A stretch of DNA of 64,000 bases from Flavobacterium phragmitis. GTDB taxonomy: Bacteria; Bacteroidota; Bacteroidia; Flavobacteriales; Flavobacteriaceae. The notes under the pieces were generated by a model. The model searched no databases. It saw only the letters and a program-made list of their open reading frames with translations, and had not been told where the DNA came from. The position numbers and the translations under genes were made by a program. Of the stretch, positions 52,096-62,231 are shown one piece after another (the first letter of the stretch is position 1; each line of letters opens with the position of its first letter). The stretch is from positions 360,520 through 424,519 of the forward strand of contig NZ_FOMH01000004.1 in the NCBI RefSeq assembly GCF_900112575.1, given 5' to 3'.

Positions 52096-54072
52096 ATGGG
52101 AACTGTGTCTGAAAAAAGCACCCAATCTGAAAATAACAACTTACAAAAGCAAATTTTAATTGTCGAAGATCAGTTTATTGAAGCGCATGATCTGCAATTA
52201 ATTCTAGAAAAGGCAAACTATAATGTCATCGGAATTGTACGTTCTGTTGATCAGGCTTTGGAAGTAATTCAGACCCAGAAACCAGATTTGGTATTTGTAG
52301 ATATTATGCTAAAAGGAAGCCAAACCGGAATTGATCTTGCTCATATTTTAAAAGAAAAAAATATTGGTTTCATTTTTGTCTCGGCCAATTCAAGCAAAGG
52401 AATTTTAGATCAGGCGAAGACAACTCATCCATACGGATTTATCGTAAAACCGTTTCGGGAACAAGATATTTTAACGACGCTGGAAATTGCTTTTTACAGA
52501 CAAAAGTATAGCTTGGAATCGCATTTAATGCAACAATTGGATTTGAAAAATGAGATAACAGAGTTGATCAATTCCAATCTAAAGTTAGAAGATGCTTTAT
52601 TAGCTTTCGCCAAAATCATTCAGACTTTTGTTTCTTTTGATTATCTGGAAACCGGATTTGTAAATGCAGAACAATATTCAAACCTTGGAATCATCCGAAA
52701 AAATATCAATCAATATCAAGTCATCAATGTAGAAAAACTTTCGCAGATTGCCGAAATATCCGTTCGGGAATTAAATGAAACCTATATCAAATCTCAAATT
52801 GATATTAAACCAATTATTTACAGCGAAGAATCTCTGATAAATAATTTTCAGGCTGCGCCGATAAAAGGAATTATTTCGCATAATTTCGGAATTAAATCCT
52901 ATTTGGTTTTCCCGCTTTCTATTGCTGTTTCACAGCGTTTTTGCTTTACGTTTTACAGTCGTAATTTTAATGTGTATTCCGATGAGAATCTAAAATTACT
53001 GTCGAATCTTGAAAACATTTTTTCTCAGTTTATTTCCCGTTTTTATCTGACTGAACCAATAATTCGTATTGAACCTAAAGAGATTCCTGCAAAAAAAGAA
53101 AAAACAGAAAATATAAAATTAGGTTTTGAAGGCATAATTGGAAACAGTTCGCAAATGGTAACGGTTTTTAATTACATTAAAAAAGTAGCGCCATCGGATA
53201 CTTCTGTTTTGATTTTAGGCGAAAGCGGAACGGGAAAAGAAAAAATTGCCAAAAGCATTCACGATTTGTCTCCAAGAAAAGATAAACCGCTCATTATAAT
53301 AAACTGTGGAGCGATTCCTGAAAATCTGGCTGAATCTTTACTTTTTGGGCATGAAAAAGGCGCGTTTACCGGAGCAACCGAAAAACGAATCGGGAAATTT
53401 GAGTTAGCAAACGGCGGAACAATTTTCTTAGATGAAATAGGAGAAATGCCTCTCGAACTTCAGGTAAAATTATTGCGTGTTCTGCAGGAACGGGAAATTG
53501 AACGTGTCGGCGGATTAATGCCGATAAAAATTGATGTGCGAATTATCGCGGCAACCAATAAAAATCTGGAAGAAGAAGTCGCAGCAGGACGCTTTAGAAT
53601 GGATTTATATTATCGACTTCACGTTTTTCCAATAATGGTTCCATCTCTAAAAAAGAGAAAAGAAGATATTCCAGAACTGACAGACCATTTCATAAATATC
53701 TACAGCGAAAGAATGAACCGAAAAGCTCCTGTACTCTCAGAAAATGCTTTAAAGCAGATTATGAATTACGATTGGCCTGGAAATATCAGGGAATTAGAAC
53801 ACCTTATTCAACGCACTATTTTACTCACCGAAGGCAATACGATTAAAAATATCGAGTTTTCGCCTTCATCCAAAATACACGCACAGCAAAACACCGATTC
53901 ATTTTCAATCAAAACAATCATGGAAAATGAGCGTGACTACATATTATATATACTCAAAAAATGTAATGGAAAAATTTCAGGAGCAGGCGGAGCAGCCGAA
54001 ATTCTGGATATTCATCCTTCGACTTTAAATTCGAAAATCAAAAAACTTGAAATTAAGAGAGAAATAAGTTAA
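52096..54072 (+). CDS. Sigma-54-dependent regulator with receiver and GAF-like domains
   Basis: A 658-residue activator. The receiver at about 17-135 carries acceptor Asp near 66 ([12 protein letters not shown]), a LytR-like TGIDLA segment and Lys in VKPFRE near 117. A GAF-like sensory domain spans about 165-320. The AAA+ domain (about 345-580) has Walker [10 protein letters not shown] near 375 and GAFTGA near 423. A Fis-type HTH closes the protein (about 612-655). It is divergent from the TPR kinase gene across 208 bases, so it may be a second target of the same kinase. The double sensory input (phosphorylation plus GAF ligand) is notable. Confidence 0.92.
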   Translation: MGTVSEKSTQSENNNLQKQILIVEDQFIEAHDLQLILEKANYNVIGIVRSVDQALEVIQTQKPDLVFVDIMLKGSQTGIDLAHILKEKNIGFIFVSANSSKGILDQAKTTHPYGFIVKPFREQDILTTLEIAFYRQKYSLESHLMQQLDLKNEITELINSNLKLEDALLAFAKIIQTFVSFDYLETGFVNAEQYSNLGIIRKNINQYQVINVEKLSQIAEISVRELNETYIKSQIDIKPIIYSEESLINNFQAAPIKGIISHNFGIKSYLVFPLSIAVSQRFCFTFYSRNFNVYSDENLKLLSNLENIFSQFISRFYLTEPIIRIEPKEIPAKKEKTENIKLGFEGIIGNSSQMVTVFNYIKKVAPSDTSVLILGESGTGKEKIAKSIHDLSPRKDKPLIIINCGAIPENLAESLLFGHEKGAFTGATEKRIGKFELANGGTIFLDEIGEMPLELQVKLLRVLQEREIERVGGLMPIKIDVRIIAATNKNLEEEVAAGRFRMDLYYRLHVFPIMVPSLKKRKEDIPELTDHFINIYSERMNRKAPVLSENALKQIMNYDWPGNIRELEHLIQRTILLTEGNTIKNIEFSPSSKIHAQQNTDSFSIKTIMENERDYILYILKKCNGKISGAGGAAEILDIHPSTLNSKIKKLEIKREIS

Positions 54073-54100
54073 TTTGTTTTTAGTGTAACCGGTAAAATAA

Positions 54101-54242
54101 TTTAAACACATAGAAACATAGATTTTTCTTTATAGTAAAAAGGTAATTAAAAGAAACTAGTTTCTAACACATAGCTTATGTGTTTTATTAAAAGTGAAAT
54201 GCCTTTCAACAGTAGCAAAATCTATGTTTCTATGTGTTTAAA
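54101..54242. repeat. Inverted repeat, family V, copy 2 (26-bp perfect arms)
   Basis: TTTAAACACATAGAAACATA (extended to 26 bases, 54101-54126) faces its exact complement at 54217-54242. Inside are AGAAACTAGTTTCT and ACACATAGCTTATGTGT palindromes. It lies between convergent genes and can terminate both. Confidence 0.8.
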
Positions 54243-54249
54243 AAAATAA

Positions 54250-55035
54250 TCAAGTAACTTTCTCAATCCATTTTGAAATGCATTCAGCAACTTCCTGCCA
54301 TTCTGATTGAAGAATTACAAAATGACTTTTGTTTCTAAATTCCTTATAACAAGTTATAGAATGCATATTTCTATGTTTTTTGAAATTCCACAAAACGAGT
54401 TTTGGAGTAATAATTTTATCTTCTGAACAAGAAATAAAAAAGAGCGGAACATGTTTTTTTCTGAAATTGATTTGAGCATTTTTTGAGAATAGATTTCGAA
54501 GCGCTTTTTTGGATTCCGGAATAATTAATTTCTCGTATTCTTTTTTCGGTTCTTCAGCAAATACATTAATAAAAAAGGTATTCTGCCAGTCTTTATAGGG
54601 TAGAATCAATGTTTTTTTAGAAGAGAAAATATTCCACATATAACCTAAAATACTTTTATAAAATGAAAATTTGGAAGCCGTAAAACCTTTTGGAGGAAAA
54701 GAATTGATGCAGATTCCGGCTTCGGCCAAATCTTTCTGAAGTAGCAATTGTACTAGAAGTCCGCCATACGAATGTCCTATTAAAATGGGTTTTTCAGGAA
54801 GTTTCTCAATGATTTCAGTATAATAACACAAAAGATTATATAAAGTAATCGATCCAATTTTTACACACGAATTCTGTTTTCTTAAATTTTCTACCGAATC
54901 ATTTTTATGAAGCCAGGGCGGAGCAACCACTTTGTATCCTTGTTTTTCAAAAAAAGCAAGCCATGCTTCCCAATAAAAATGACTCACAAAAGCTCCCGAA
55001 ATAAACACAATCGTTTTTGTATTAGAAAGATACAT
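54250..55035 (-). CDS. Alpha/beta hydrolase
   Basis: A 261-residue serine hydrolase-like protein. The oxyanion region is VFISGAFVSHFYWEAW near residues 10-25. The nucleophile elbow GHSYGG is near 88-93, acid SCSEDKII near 200 and the last His in NKSHFVIL near 238. No signal peptide. Substrate cannot be assigned. Repeats fill both flanks and no operon partner is seen. Confidence 0.8.
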   Translation of the reverse strand: MYLSNTKTIVFISGAFVSHFYWEAWLAFFEKQGYKVVAPPWLHKNDSVENLRKQNSCVKIGSITLYNLLCYYTEIIEKLPEKPILIGHSYGGLLVQLLLQKDLAEAGICINSFPPKGFTASKFSFYKSILGYMWNIFSSKKTLILPYKDWQNTFFINVFAEEPKKEYEKLIIPESKKALRNLFSKNAQINFRKKHVPLFFISCSEDKIITPKLVLWNFKKHRNMHSITCYKEFRNKSHFVILQSEWQEVAECISKWIEKVT

Positions 55036-55394
55036 AGCAGGATTTTTTTAGGTTATATTTTAAAATACAATCTATATGCCTGTTTAAAAAAGCCTTATTA
55101 TTACTGAGCTGATGAGGTTTCGACTCAATTGTAATTATTATATTTCGTTAAATACTTTTTTAGGTATTGAAATATCATTTTTTTGAATGTTCACAATAGA
55201 AAATTAGACAAGAATGAAACAGATTCGCTCTGCGAAAACGCGGATAAAAACGGATTTTTCATTCGCATAAAAAAAATCCGTGTAAATCCGTGTCTTTGCG
55301 ATAGCAAATCCGCTTCATCCGCGTACAATTCTACAGCATTTGATAGTTTGTTTTTAAAGAAAATGTACCTTTAAAAAATCTAACTAAGCTAAAA
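55036..55394. other. Intergenic region with a family VI repeat
   Basis: No gene supported. From 55232 to 55325 the sequence alternates CGGATAAAAACGGATTTTT, AATCCGTGTAAATCCGTG and AAATCCGCTTCATCCGCG, an inverted arrangement built of ATCCG units. A TTTG (55347-55350) and TACCTTTA (55366-55373) may form a weak promoter for the next gene. Confidence 0.55.
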
Positions 55395-56591
55395 ATGAAA
55401 ATACCAAGTTTCCAGATCAAAGCATTTTTATTCATTTTGATTCTTTTACTTCAGTTCTCTTTCAATACTATTTATTCGCAAAATATTTCCTTTAAAATAA
55501 AACTAAAATCAGAAAGTAAAGTAGAAATAAAAGCTTCACCATTAAAATTCAACAAACATTTTGCTTACAGTTTTACACTTGACGATGGTTATCGTTCAGC
55601 TTATATGACTGCTTTTCCCTTATTGAATGGAGGAAAAATTAGTAGTTCATCTATTAATGAATGGAAAATCGATCAGGGTGGAGATGGATCAACTTCAAGA
55701 GGACTTTTTTATTCGGACGGATTCGGAAATAAAATTCCGTTTAAACTGGCTTTGGCTATCAATGGCGGATCAATTCGTGATCTACCTGAAAACCGAGGAC
55801 ATCTTTCATGGTCAGAAATCAAAGAAATGTACAACGCAGGCTGGGATATTTTGAATCATAGTTTTCATCATGCCACTAAACACGGAACAAATTATAAAAC
55901 GGAAGTAACAGAAAATACAACTTCAATTAAACAAAATCTAGATTTTACAATGTCACATTTTGTGGTTCCGGGTGGAGAAGGAGATGAGAAGTATTATTTG
56001 GAATATGAAAAAGAGGCTCTTAATAATGGACATTTTTCTGTAGCGTCTTATTATGGTGCTGGTCCGGTTTACAAAGTGAATTCGAAAGTAAATTTGGATA
56101 AAATGATTTCGGCCAGAACTTTTGTATTGAGTTCAAAAGACACAATCGATTTTAAAACGATGGATCGTTATTTAAAAACGATAGATTCGATTGTAAAACA
56201 ACCAGAGTCAGTTTGGTTTAACGATTTTACCCACGGAACAGGAAATGGAAATCTTTGGAATTTAAGCATGCGTTTTCTAGATTTCAAATACTATATGACA
56301 ACGCTTGCCAATAAATACGGAGAAAAAGGAAACGATTCCGTCTGGATGGCACCGTGGCAGGAAGTTTACGAATATATTTGGTTAAGAGACCGAATCAAAA
56401 TCGAATGCAAACAAAACAAAAAAGAAGTAGAAGTAACGATTATACTTCCCGAAATTCCTGAAACGTTTCGTCACAAGGATATTTCATTAAATATAAAAAC
56501 GTCATCCAAATTTGAAATCGAATTGGCCAAAGATTTGAATATAAAAGACGACGGAAAAACAAGTCATAAACAGATTTTGATTCATTTGTAA
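55395..56591 (+). CDS. Exported polysaccharide deacetylase-like protein
   Basis: A 398-residue protein with a signal peptide (about 1-28, ends IYSQ). The NodB-type fold begins with AYSFTLDDGYRS near 58-69; the usual TFDD motif reads TLDD here, with the catalytic/metal acids kept. The metal His pair is in NHSFHHATKHG near 153-163. A C-terminal beta-rich part (about 330-398) may bind carbohydrate. The substrate is probably an N- or O-acetylated glycan outside the cell. Some related proteins have lost activity, so enzymatic function is likely, not proven. Confidence 0.8.
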   Translation: MKIPSFQIKAFLFILILLLQFSFNTIYSQNISFKIKLKSESKVEIKASPLKFNKHFAYSFTLDDGYRSAYMTAFPLLNGGKISSSSINEWKIDQGGDGSTSRGLFYSDGFGNKIPFKLALAINGGSIRDLPENRGHLSWSEIKEMYNAGWDILNHSFHHATKHGTNYKTEVTENTTSIKQNLDFTMSHFVVPGGEGDEKYYLEYEKEALNNGHFSVASYYGAGPVYKVNSKVNLDKMISARTFVLSSKDTIDFKTMDRYLKTIDSIVKQPESVWFNDFTHGTGNGNLWNLSMRFLDFKYYMTTLANKYGEKGNDSVWMAPWQEVYEYIWLRDRIKIECKQNKKEVEVTIILPEIPETFRHKDISLNIKTSSKFEIELAKDLNIKDDGKTSHKQILIHL

Positions 56592-56609
56592 TAAAATAGG
56601 ACGTAAAAA

Positions 56610-56761
56610 TTTAAACACATAGAAACATAGTTTAGCATAGTGCTGAAAAGGCGTTTCACTTGCATAAATACACATAGTTAGTAAGCTTCAGCTATGTGTT
56701 AGAAACTAGTTTCTTTTCAACTCCCTTTTAGATAAAGAAAAATCTATGTTTCTATGCGTTT
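56610..56761. repeat. Inverted repeat, family V, copy 3
   Basis: TTTAAACACATAGAAACATA (56610-56629) faces a near-complement CTATGTTTCTATGCGTTTA (56743-56761). Inner parts ACACATAGTTA and TATGTGTTAGAAACTAGTTT match copy 2. It sits between convergent genes. Confidence 0.75.
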
Positions 56762-56785
56762 AAAAACTATACACAACGAAATAAA

Positions 56786-59700
56786 TCAATCAATATCTTT
56801 CTCGTTGTCCTTTATAAAGGTATCGATATTCATTAAATACGGATCAATCACAATTCGCTGAGGTTTTGTTTTCAATTTAATTTTTCCTTCAATTTTATTG
56901 TTTTTTATAGCGAAAGGATAACGAAACAGCTTGCCACTTTCATCATAAATTCCAATATCTATTGTAGCATCATTTAGTATTGGTGTGCGTTTTCCAGTAG
57001 CATTTTCTCTGAATTTCTCAGAAACAGCTTTAAAAGAAACCTCATAAAAGCCATTTTTTTTCTGACTTTCAACCGAATTTATTTTAGAAGAATAGGTAAT
57101 AATCTGTTTAAACATTTCATCCAATTTAGGATGCAGCTTGACATTTGCAACAGCATAAATTTCCTTTAATAAACTTTGAGCATCAGGAATCGGATTTGGA
57201 TATTTCGAATGATTTAGAAAATTTCGCAAAGCCAGATTCACTTTTTCTTCCCCAATCAAAACCCGAAGCTGATGCATCACCAGCATACCCTTATCATAAT
57301 GTAAATGTGGCGTTTCGTAATTTGTTTTATATAAAGGTGTTTCAGGTTCGTAACTTCGGCTGCTTAAATACAAATCCAGATGAATTTTTAAAGTTTCCAA
57401 CGCTTTTTCCAAACCATGCTCTTTTTCATAAAGCATCAGTTCAGTGTATTGGGCTAAAGTTTCGGTCAAAATCCAGCTTCCTTCTTTCTGTTCCGGACTA
57501 ATCTGCGCATTTCCCCACCATTCATGCGACAATTCATGAGCCGTTAATTGATTAATTACATCTTCTTTGTCCTTGTTGTTGAGATTGCTGTAAAAACCAA
57601 AATTCTCTTTCATATAAACTGTAGACGGATAAGAAGTCGCGGCAAATCCATCAGCGAAAGCAGAAACTTCGGCATAACGAATCGTTTTATACGGATATTT
57701 TCCAAAATTATTTTGGCAGTAATCCAGCGTGTTTTTTAAATCCTGAATCAGTTTCGCAATATTTCTGGAATGTCTTTTATCATAATAAACTTCAATTGAA
57801 ATGCCTTTATAATTCGTTTTTTGAATTTGATATTCTGCTGACGAAAAAGCAAATCGGAACGGAATTTTTCCATTTGATTGATAATGAAAATAATTGCGGC
57901 CGTCTTTTTTCCAGTTTCCAATTAAATTTCCAACGCCAATTGCAGTTTGATTTCCAGAAGTCGAAACCACAGCGTCATAATCAATAAAATCATTTGCAAC
58001 ATTTGATTTCTCTTCTAGTTTTTTTAATGGAGTCTGAGATTTCAAATGTCTTTTCGTACGCTCTTTTTTACTGCTGATTTCATTAGAATCCTGATAACCG
58101 AAAAGTGGAAAATAACGGCTTATTCGCATAAAAGACCCGTTTTCGATTATAGAATTAAAAGCAGTATGCCCTTTAAATGGTGACCACGAAGACTCAAAGG
58201 AAAAACTAATTGTTATTTTCTGTTGAGGTTCTAATGGTTGCTCCAATCGATACCAATAATGATGAAATGCTGAAACGTCTTTTAAGCTTTTTGAATTCGG
58301 AATTTCCAGAGAAATTAGTTTCGAATTTTGATCTATATATAGGAGTAAACTATCAATTGGTCTTTCAGCGTTATTGATTAATTCGTAAGTTCCTTTTACT
58401 TCGTAACGATTTTCTTCAGGAAACAAATCGACATTACTTTTTACAGCAACAATCGTTGGCTGAACCAGATTCGTATATTTTTTAAACTGACGCTCGTATT
58501 GTTCCCTCCAATTATTCTGATCATCTTCGGTCAAATACGGATATTCAATATTCGTTTTATAAAAAAGATAACTTCCAAAACCAATAAAAAGAAGAGTTCC
58601 GAAACCCAAAATCGCTTTTTGAACACTATTAAATGAATTTCTGCGAAAGGTTTTTACAATTGATGCATTTCGTTTCCATAAAATTGCAGTCAAAGTTAAA
58701 AGCACTAAAGCCAAACCAAGATTATAAAACATCTTAATAAGAAACGGATAGCTATAAGCTCCAAAACCATTCATATCAAAGTATTCTCTTTTAAAAGAAT
58801 CTCCAAATCGTAATAACGGATGTGAAATTCCCAGCTGTTCGCCAATTCCCGTACAAAACAAAATACAGATAAAGGCAGAAACGGCTAATCCTAAATATTT
58901 GTTTTTAACGAAAGTCTGAATCGCAATGATTAAAATCGAAATCAACAACATCGGAAATCCGAGATAATAAAACAAAGAAAGATAAAGATCAATTTCGATT
59001 GGAGCATTTGCGTGAACAAGCTGAAATCCGCATCCAATCAAAATACTGATGCTAATTATGATTAATGGAATGATGAAAAGCGCCGTCAGTTTTGCCATTA
59101 AAACAGCAAACTGAGAATAAGGAGCAGTATTTTCCAGCATTTCAAATTTCGAATTTTCGCTTCGGTTGACCAATTCATTGCTGTAAAACAGAAGAATTAA
59201 TATTAAGATAAACGGAAGGCGATCCATTATGGTCGAAATCATTAAAGCCGTATCTGTAATTTTTTCCGCTAATCGGATACCGCCGTCAATTTCGTCTGAA
59301 ATTTCAATCATCAATAAACCTGAAAATAAAAGTACAATCAGTAAAAACGGAATTCCCTTCAAAACCAAAAAAATATCCATTTTGATATTGCTTTTAAAAA
59401 CTGCCCAATTATGTCTGAAAGTTTTGAATTCGATGTTTTGTGGAATCTCAGAAGAAAGAACTTGTATTTCTTTTTGAAAAACTTTTGACGTTTTTAGCTT
59501 TTTAGTTTTTGTTTTTCGGAAAGAAAACAATCGATACGAAATAAAAACCAAAAGAAATGAAACGCCAATCCATAGAATTCGGTTGAATAAAAAATTCCCT
59601 GAAAGAGAAACCAGTTCGGTGTTTTTTTCAATAGAAGTCCAATATCTCGTTTGTTCCAAAAAAGCTGCCAGCCCAAACGGATCAATCTTTGCTGCCCAGG

Positions 59701-60325
59701 ACATGGCTTTCGCCGAAGAAGGAGAGGCATTGGCAAATATTGGTGAATTAGAAAATATAGAACCTGCTATATATAAGATGTAAATTAATAAACCGCCAAC
59801 ATAAATAAAAAGTTTACTTCTAGTAAGCCAAGCCAAGGCTGTCAATATCGAAAGGCATAAGAAAATATTCGGAATTACAATTACCAGATAAGGCCAGAGA
59901 TAATTTAGAATTTTAAAAGGACCAATTTCACTTTCAGAAAGCCAAGACATTTGATGTCCAATAATCATTCCCAAAATAAACATTCCAAAAGAAACTACAG
60001 CAGTACTAAAAGCCGTTATAAATTTGCTCCCCAAATAATGAAATTTTGAAACGGGAGAAGAGAAGATAATCGAATCAAATTTGGTTTCGTATTCTCTTAA
60101 AAAACTTTGTGCCGCTTGAAGCGTAATCGAAAATATTGTCATCAGCGAAATCAAACCAATCGCATACGTAAGCACATAAGGACTATTTTTGTAAGCACCC
60201 GAAAAAGAGAAGTTTGCAAAAGCACTCACAAAAAATCCTAAAACCAAATAAATGATAAATGTGGCATAAAATGTCCAGCTTCTGGTATTGTTATGCCATT
60301 CAAATCGAATTAATTTAGAAAGCAT
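56786..60325 (-). CDS. ABC-2 permease fused to an M1 aminopeptidase
   Basis: A 1179-residue membrane protein. The N-terminal half (about 1-580) has about 12 membrane segments, as in ABC-2-type permeases. After a helix near 580 comes an extracytoplasmic M1 metallopeptidase (about 640-1150) with zinc motif HELSHEWWGNA near 925-935 and the third ligand Glu in LTETLAQYTELML near 949. The ATPase gene ends 5 bases upstream, so the two form an ABC operon. Similar permease/M1 fusions are widespread in Bacteroidota; what they export or process is not known. All peptidase ligands are present, so the domain is probably active. Confidence 0.9.
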   Translation of the reverse strand: MLSKLIRFEWHNNTRSWTFYATFIIYLVLGFFVSAFANFSFSGAYKNSPYVLTYAIGLISLMTIFSITLQAAQSFLREYETKFDSIIFSSPVSKFHYLGSKFITAFSTAVVSFGMFILGMIIGHQMSWLSESEIGPFKILNYLWPYLVIVIPNIFLCLSILTALAWLTRSKLFIYVGGLLIYILYIAGSIFSNSPIFANASPSSAKAMSWAAKIDPFGLAAFLEQTRYWTSIEKNTELVSLSGNFLFNRILWIGVSFLLVFISYRLFSFRKTKTKKLKTSKVFQKEIQVLSSEIPQNIEFKTFRHNWAVFKSNIKMDIFLVLKGIPFLLIVLLFSGLLMIEISDEIDGGIRLAEKITDTALMISTIMDRLPFILILILLFYSNELVNRSENSKFEMLENTAPYSQFAVLMAKLTALFIIPLIIISISILIGCGFQLVHANAPIEIDLYLSLFYYLGFPMLLISILIIAIQTFVKNKYLGLAVSAFICILFCTGIGEQLGISHPLLRFGDSFKREYFDMNGFGAYSYPFLIKMFYNLGLALVLLTLTAILWKRNASIVKTFRRNSFNSVQKAILGFGTLLFIGFGSYLFYKTNIEYPYLTEDDQNNWREQYERQFKKYTNLVQPTIVAVKSNVDLFPEENRYEVKGTYELINNAERPIDSLLLYIDQNSKLISLEIPNSKSLKDVSAFHHYWYRLEQPLEPQQKITISFSFESSWSPFKGHTAFNSIIENGSFMRISRYFPLFGYQDSNEISSKKERTKRHLKSQTPLKKLEEKSNVANDFIDYDAVVSTSGNQTAIGVGNLIGNWKKDGRNYFHYQSNGKIPFRFAFSSAEYQIQKTNYKGISIEVYYDKRHSRNIAKLIQDLKNTLDYCQNNFGKYPYKTIRYAEVSAFADGFAATSYPSTVYMKENFGFYSNLNNKDKEDVINQLTAHELSHEWWGNAQISPEQKEGSWILTETLAQYTELMLYEKEHGLEKALETLKIHLDLYLSSRSYEPETPLYKTNYETPHLHYDKGMLVMHQLRVLIGEEKVNLALRNFLNHSKYPNPIPDAQSLLKEIYAVANVKLHPKLDEMFKQIITYSSKINSVESQKKNGFYEVSFKAVSEKFRENATGKRTPILNDATIDIGIYDESGKLFRYPFAIKNNKIEGKIKLKTKPQRIVIDPYLMNIDTFIKDNEKDID

Positions 60326-60329
60326 AACT

Positions 60330-61214
60330 TTAATTTTTAAATTGATTTTGAGCTAAAACACTGAAATAAACATCGCTTAAATCTGGCGAAATCAATTCAA
60401 AACCAGAATCAGGCTGATGATCTGAGAAAACATGAATATTAATTTTTCCGGAATTCAAGTGAGATGAAATGATATCGAAGTTCAGTTTATGATCTTCTAA
60501 TTCTGATTTCTGAATAGCCTTTGTCCAGATTTTACCTTTTAATGTTTCAATTGTTTCATTAGGTTTCCCTTCAAGAATCAATTTTCCGTTGGAGATAATA
60601 GCCATTTTAGGGCACAAGTCACGAACGTCTTCTACAATATGAGTAGATAAAACTACAATTATGCTTTCGCCAATTTCGCTCAACAGATTATTAAATCGGT
60701 TTCTTTCTTCCGGATCCAATCCAGCTGTTGGTTCATCTACAATAATAATCTTTGGATTTCCCAACAAAGCCTGAGCAATTCCAAAGCGCTGACGCATTCC
60801 TCCCGAAAAAGAATGAACCGCTTTTTCTTTATGCTGTAATAAATTGGTTTGCTGTAACAAATACAAAATCTGATCGTGTCGTTCCTTTTTATTGATAATT
60901 CCTTTCAAAATGGCCAAATGATCGAGAAGTCGATAAGCAGAAACCTTTGGGTAAACACCAAACTCTTGTGGAAGATAGCCCAGGTTTTGTCTCATAAACA
61001 TTGGGTTTTCTATAATATTAATTCCGTTAAATTCAATAATTCCCGAAGTTGGCTCCTGTAAAGCGGCAATCGTTCGCATTAAAGTAGATTTTCCTGCGCC
61101 ATTCGGCCCAAGCAGGCCAAACATGCCGTTTGTAATGTCAAGCGATAAATGGTCAATCGCTTTTGTACCATTATCGTACGTTTTGCTGAGATTTTTGATT
61201 GATAAACTGTTCAT
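60330..61214 (-). CDS. ABC transporter ATP-binding protein
   Basis: The 294-residue ATPase of an ABC-2 exporter. Walker A GPNGAGKST lies near residues 36-44, signature HSFSGGMRQR near 131-140, Walker B IIIVDEPTAGLD near 155-166 and the switch His in STHIVEDV near 191. The C-terminal 80 residues are extra and may contact the permease. It is followed after 4 bases by the permease/M1 fusion. No promoter motif was recognised in the 116-base leader. Confidence 0.92.
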   Translation of the reverse strand: MNSLSIKNLSKTYDNGTKAIDHLSLDITNGMFGLLGPNGAGKSTLMRTIAALQEPTSGIIEFNGINIIENPMFMRQNLGYLPQEFGVYPKVSAYRLLDHLAILKGIINKKERHDQILYLLQQTNLLQHKEKAVHSFSGGMRQRFGIAQALLGNPKIIIVDEPTAGLDPEERNRFNNLLSEIGESIIVVLSTHIVEDVRDLCPKMAIISNGKLILEGKPNETIETLKGKIWTKAIQKSELEDHKLNFDIISSHLNSGKINIHVFSDHQPDSGFELISPDLSDVYFSVLAQNQFKN

Positions 61215-61330
61215 TTTTTGATTGATTTTTGTTGATTGATTAAATAATGATCTGAAAAATTAGGCAATAGAATACCTGTCGGCTCCAAAAACCGATTTTT
61301 TATAAAGAAGAAATAAGATTTAAAAGAAAA

Positions 61331-61537
61331 CTATTCCGCTACGTATTCTAAAATATCGCCAGGCTGGCAGTCTAATATTTTACAAATAGCTTCGAGAGTA
61401 TCAAATCGGATTCCTTTTGCTTTTCCAGTTTTTAGAATCGATAAATTGGCAGGCGTAATATCTAGTTTTTCTGCCAACTCTTTACTCTGCATCTTGCGTT
61501 TGGCAAGCATTACATCAACATTTACAATTATTGGCAT
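61331..61537 (-). CDS. Small HTH regulator (Cro/CI, YozG-like)
   Basis: A 68-residue DNA-binding protein made of one XRE-type helix-turn-helix (QSKELAEKLDITPANLSILK near 17-36). The ending CQPGDILEYV is typical of the YozG group. It follows the DUF2975 gene after 2 bases, the usual pairing for this family. It may repress its own operon through the palindromes upstream of the first gene. Confidence 0.9.
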   Translation of the reverse strand: MPIIVNVDVMLAKRKMQSKELAEKLDITPANLSILKTGKAKGIRFDTLEAICKILDCQPGDILEYVAE

Positions 61538-61539
61538 AG

Positions 61540-62055
61540 TTATATAAATAAGTCTTGTTCATTCTGAAGGTTTAAACCTTGTTTAAAAATAGCAGCTAAA
61601 AAATAAGCAAAAGCACCAAGCATTCCGTGAAGTATAATAAAAAGCGAAACTTCATTATCCAGCGGAACAAAAAAGAAAGCGATGAATATTACGATAGACG
61701 GAATTAATAAATTCGATAAATAAAATCGCCTTAAATGCGAAATACCGTTAACAGTGAATAATTTAGGCTGAAAAAATATTTTGAAAACATTACTACTCAA
61801 TAAAAAGAATAATCCGTACAAACTCAAAGGCGCCAGAAAATCAAATAAAATGTAAGGCAGGTTATAATCGCCCAACATCATAGGGTGAGAAGTAAACGGA
61901 TAACAAACCTGAAAATACTTTCCATTATCTTTAAAAGTCAAAAACAGTCCTGTTGTTAATGTGAAAACAGAATAGGATGCCAAAAAGAAATAGACCACAG
62001 CTAAAAATCTGGTGAAGTAAAATAGTATTCTGGATACAATATGAGTTGTTTTCAT
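61540..62055 (-). CDS. DUF2975 membrane protein
   Basis: A 171-residue protein with four membrane segments (about 13-35, 67-90, 110-130 and 135-155), typical of DUF2975. Function unknown. It is co-transcribed with the downstream small HTH regulator, as in many Bacteroidota and Firmicutes. A good -7 box and twin palindromes lie just upstream. Confidence 0.85.
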   Translation of the reverse strand: MKTTHIVSRILFYFTRFLAVVYFFLASYSVFTLTTGLFLTFKDNGKYFQVCYPFTSHPMMLGDYNLPYILFDFLAPLSLYGLFFLLSSNVFKIFFQPKLFTVNGISHLRRFYLSNLLIPSIVIFIAFFFVPLDNEVSLFIILHGMLGAFAYFLAAIFKQGLNLQNEQDLFI

Positions 62056-62081
62056 ATATCTTAAAAGTTAGATTTATATTG

Positions 62082-62122
62082 CAAATGTATAATTAATTAT
62101 TGTAAAACGATAATTAATTATC
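62082..62122 (-). promoter_or_regulatory. Promoter and twin operator of the DUF2975-HTH operon
   Basis: The minus strand reads TACATTTG (62082-62089), a full -7 match. Two palindromes follow: ATAATTAATTAT (62089-62100) and GATAATTAATTATC (62109-62122), centred 21 bases apart (two helical turns). This layout is typical of cooperative repressor binding. Confidence 0.55.
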
Positions 62123-62204
62123 AAAAAATAATTATTTGAGAAGATTAGTTGAATATTATAATTCTCTTAACACTAGAAAACAAAAGGCATCCGAATAAAT
62201 GAGT

Positions 62205-62212
62205 TAATTTTG
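62205..62212 (+). promoter_or_regulatory. -7-like box for the luciferase-like monooxygenase gene
   Basis: TAATTTTG matches TAnnTTTG, 20 bases before the start codon; no clear -33 element. Confidence 0.4.
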
Positions 62213-62231
62213 CATATTAGCATTTTTTTAT

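Noticed and set aside
55183..55374. 63-codon frame upstream of the deacetylase gene
   Set aside because: It lies within the ATCCG-type repeat and encodes repeat-derived sequence.
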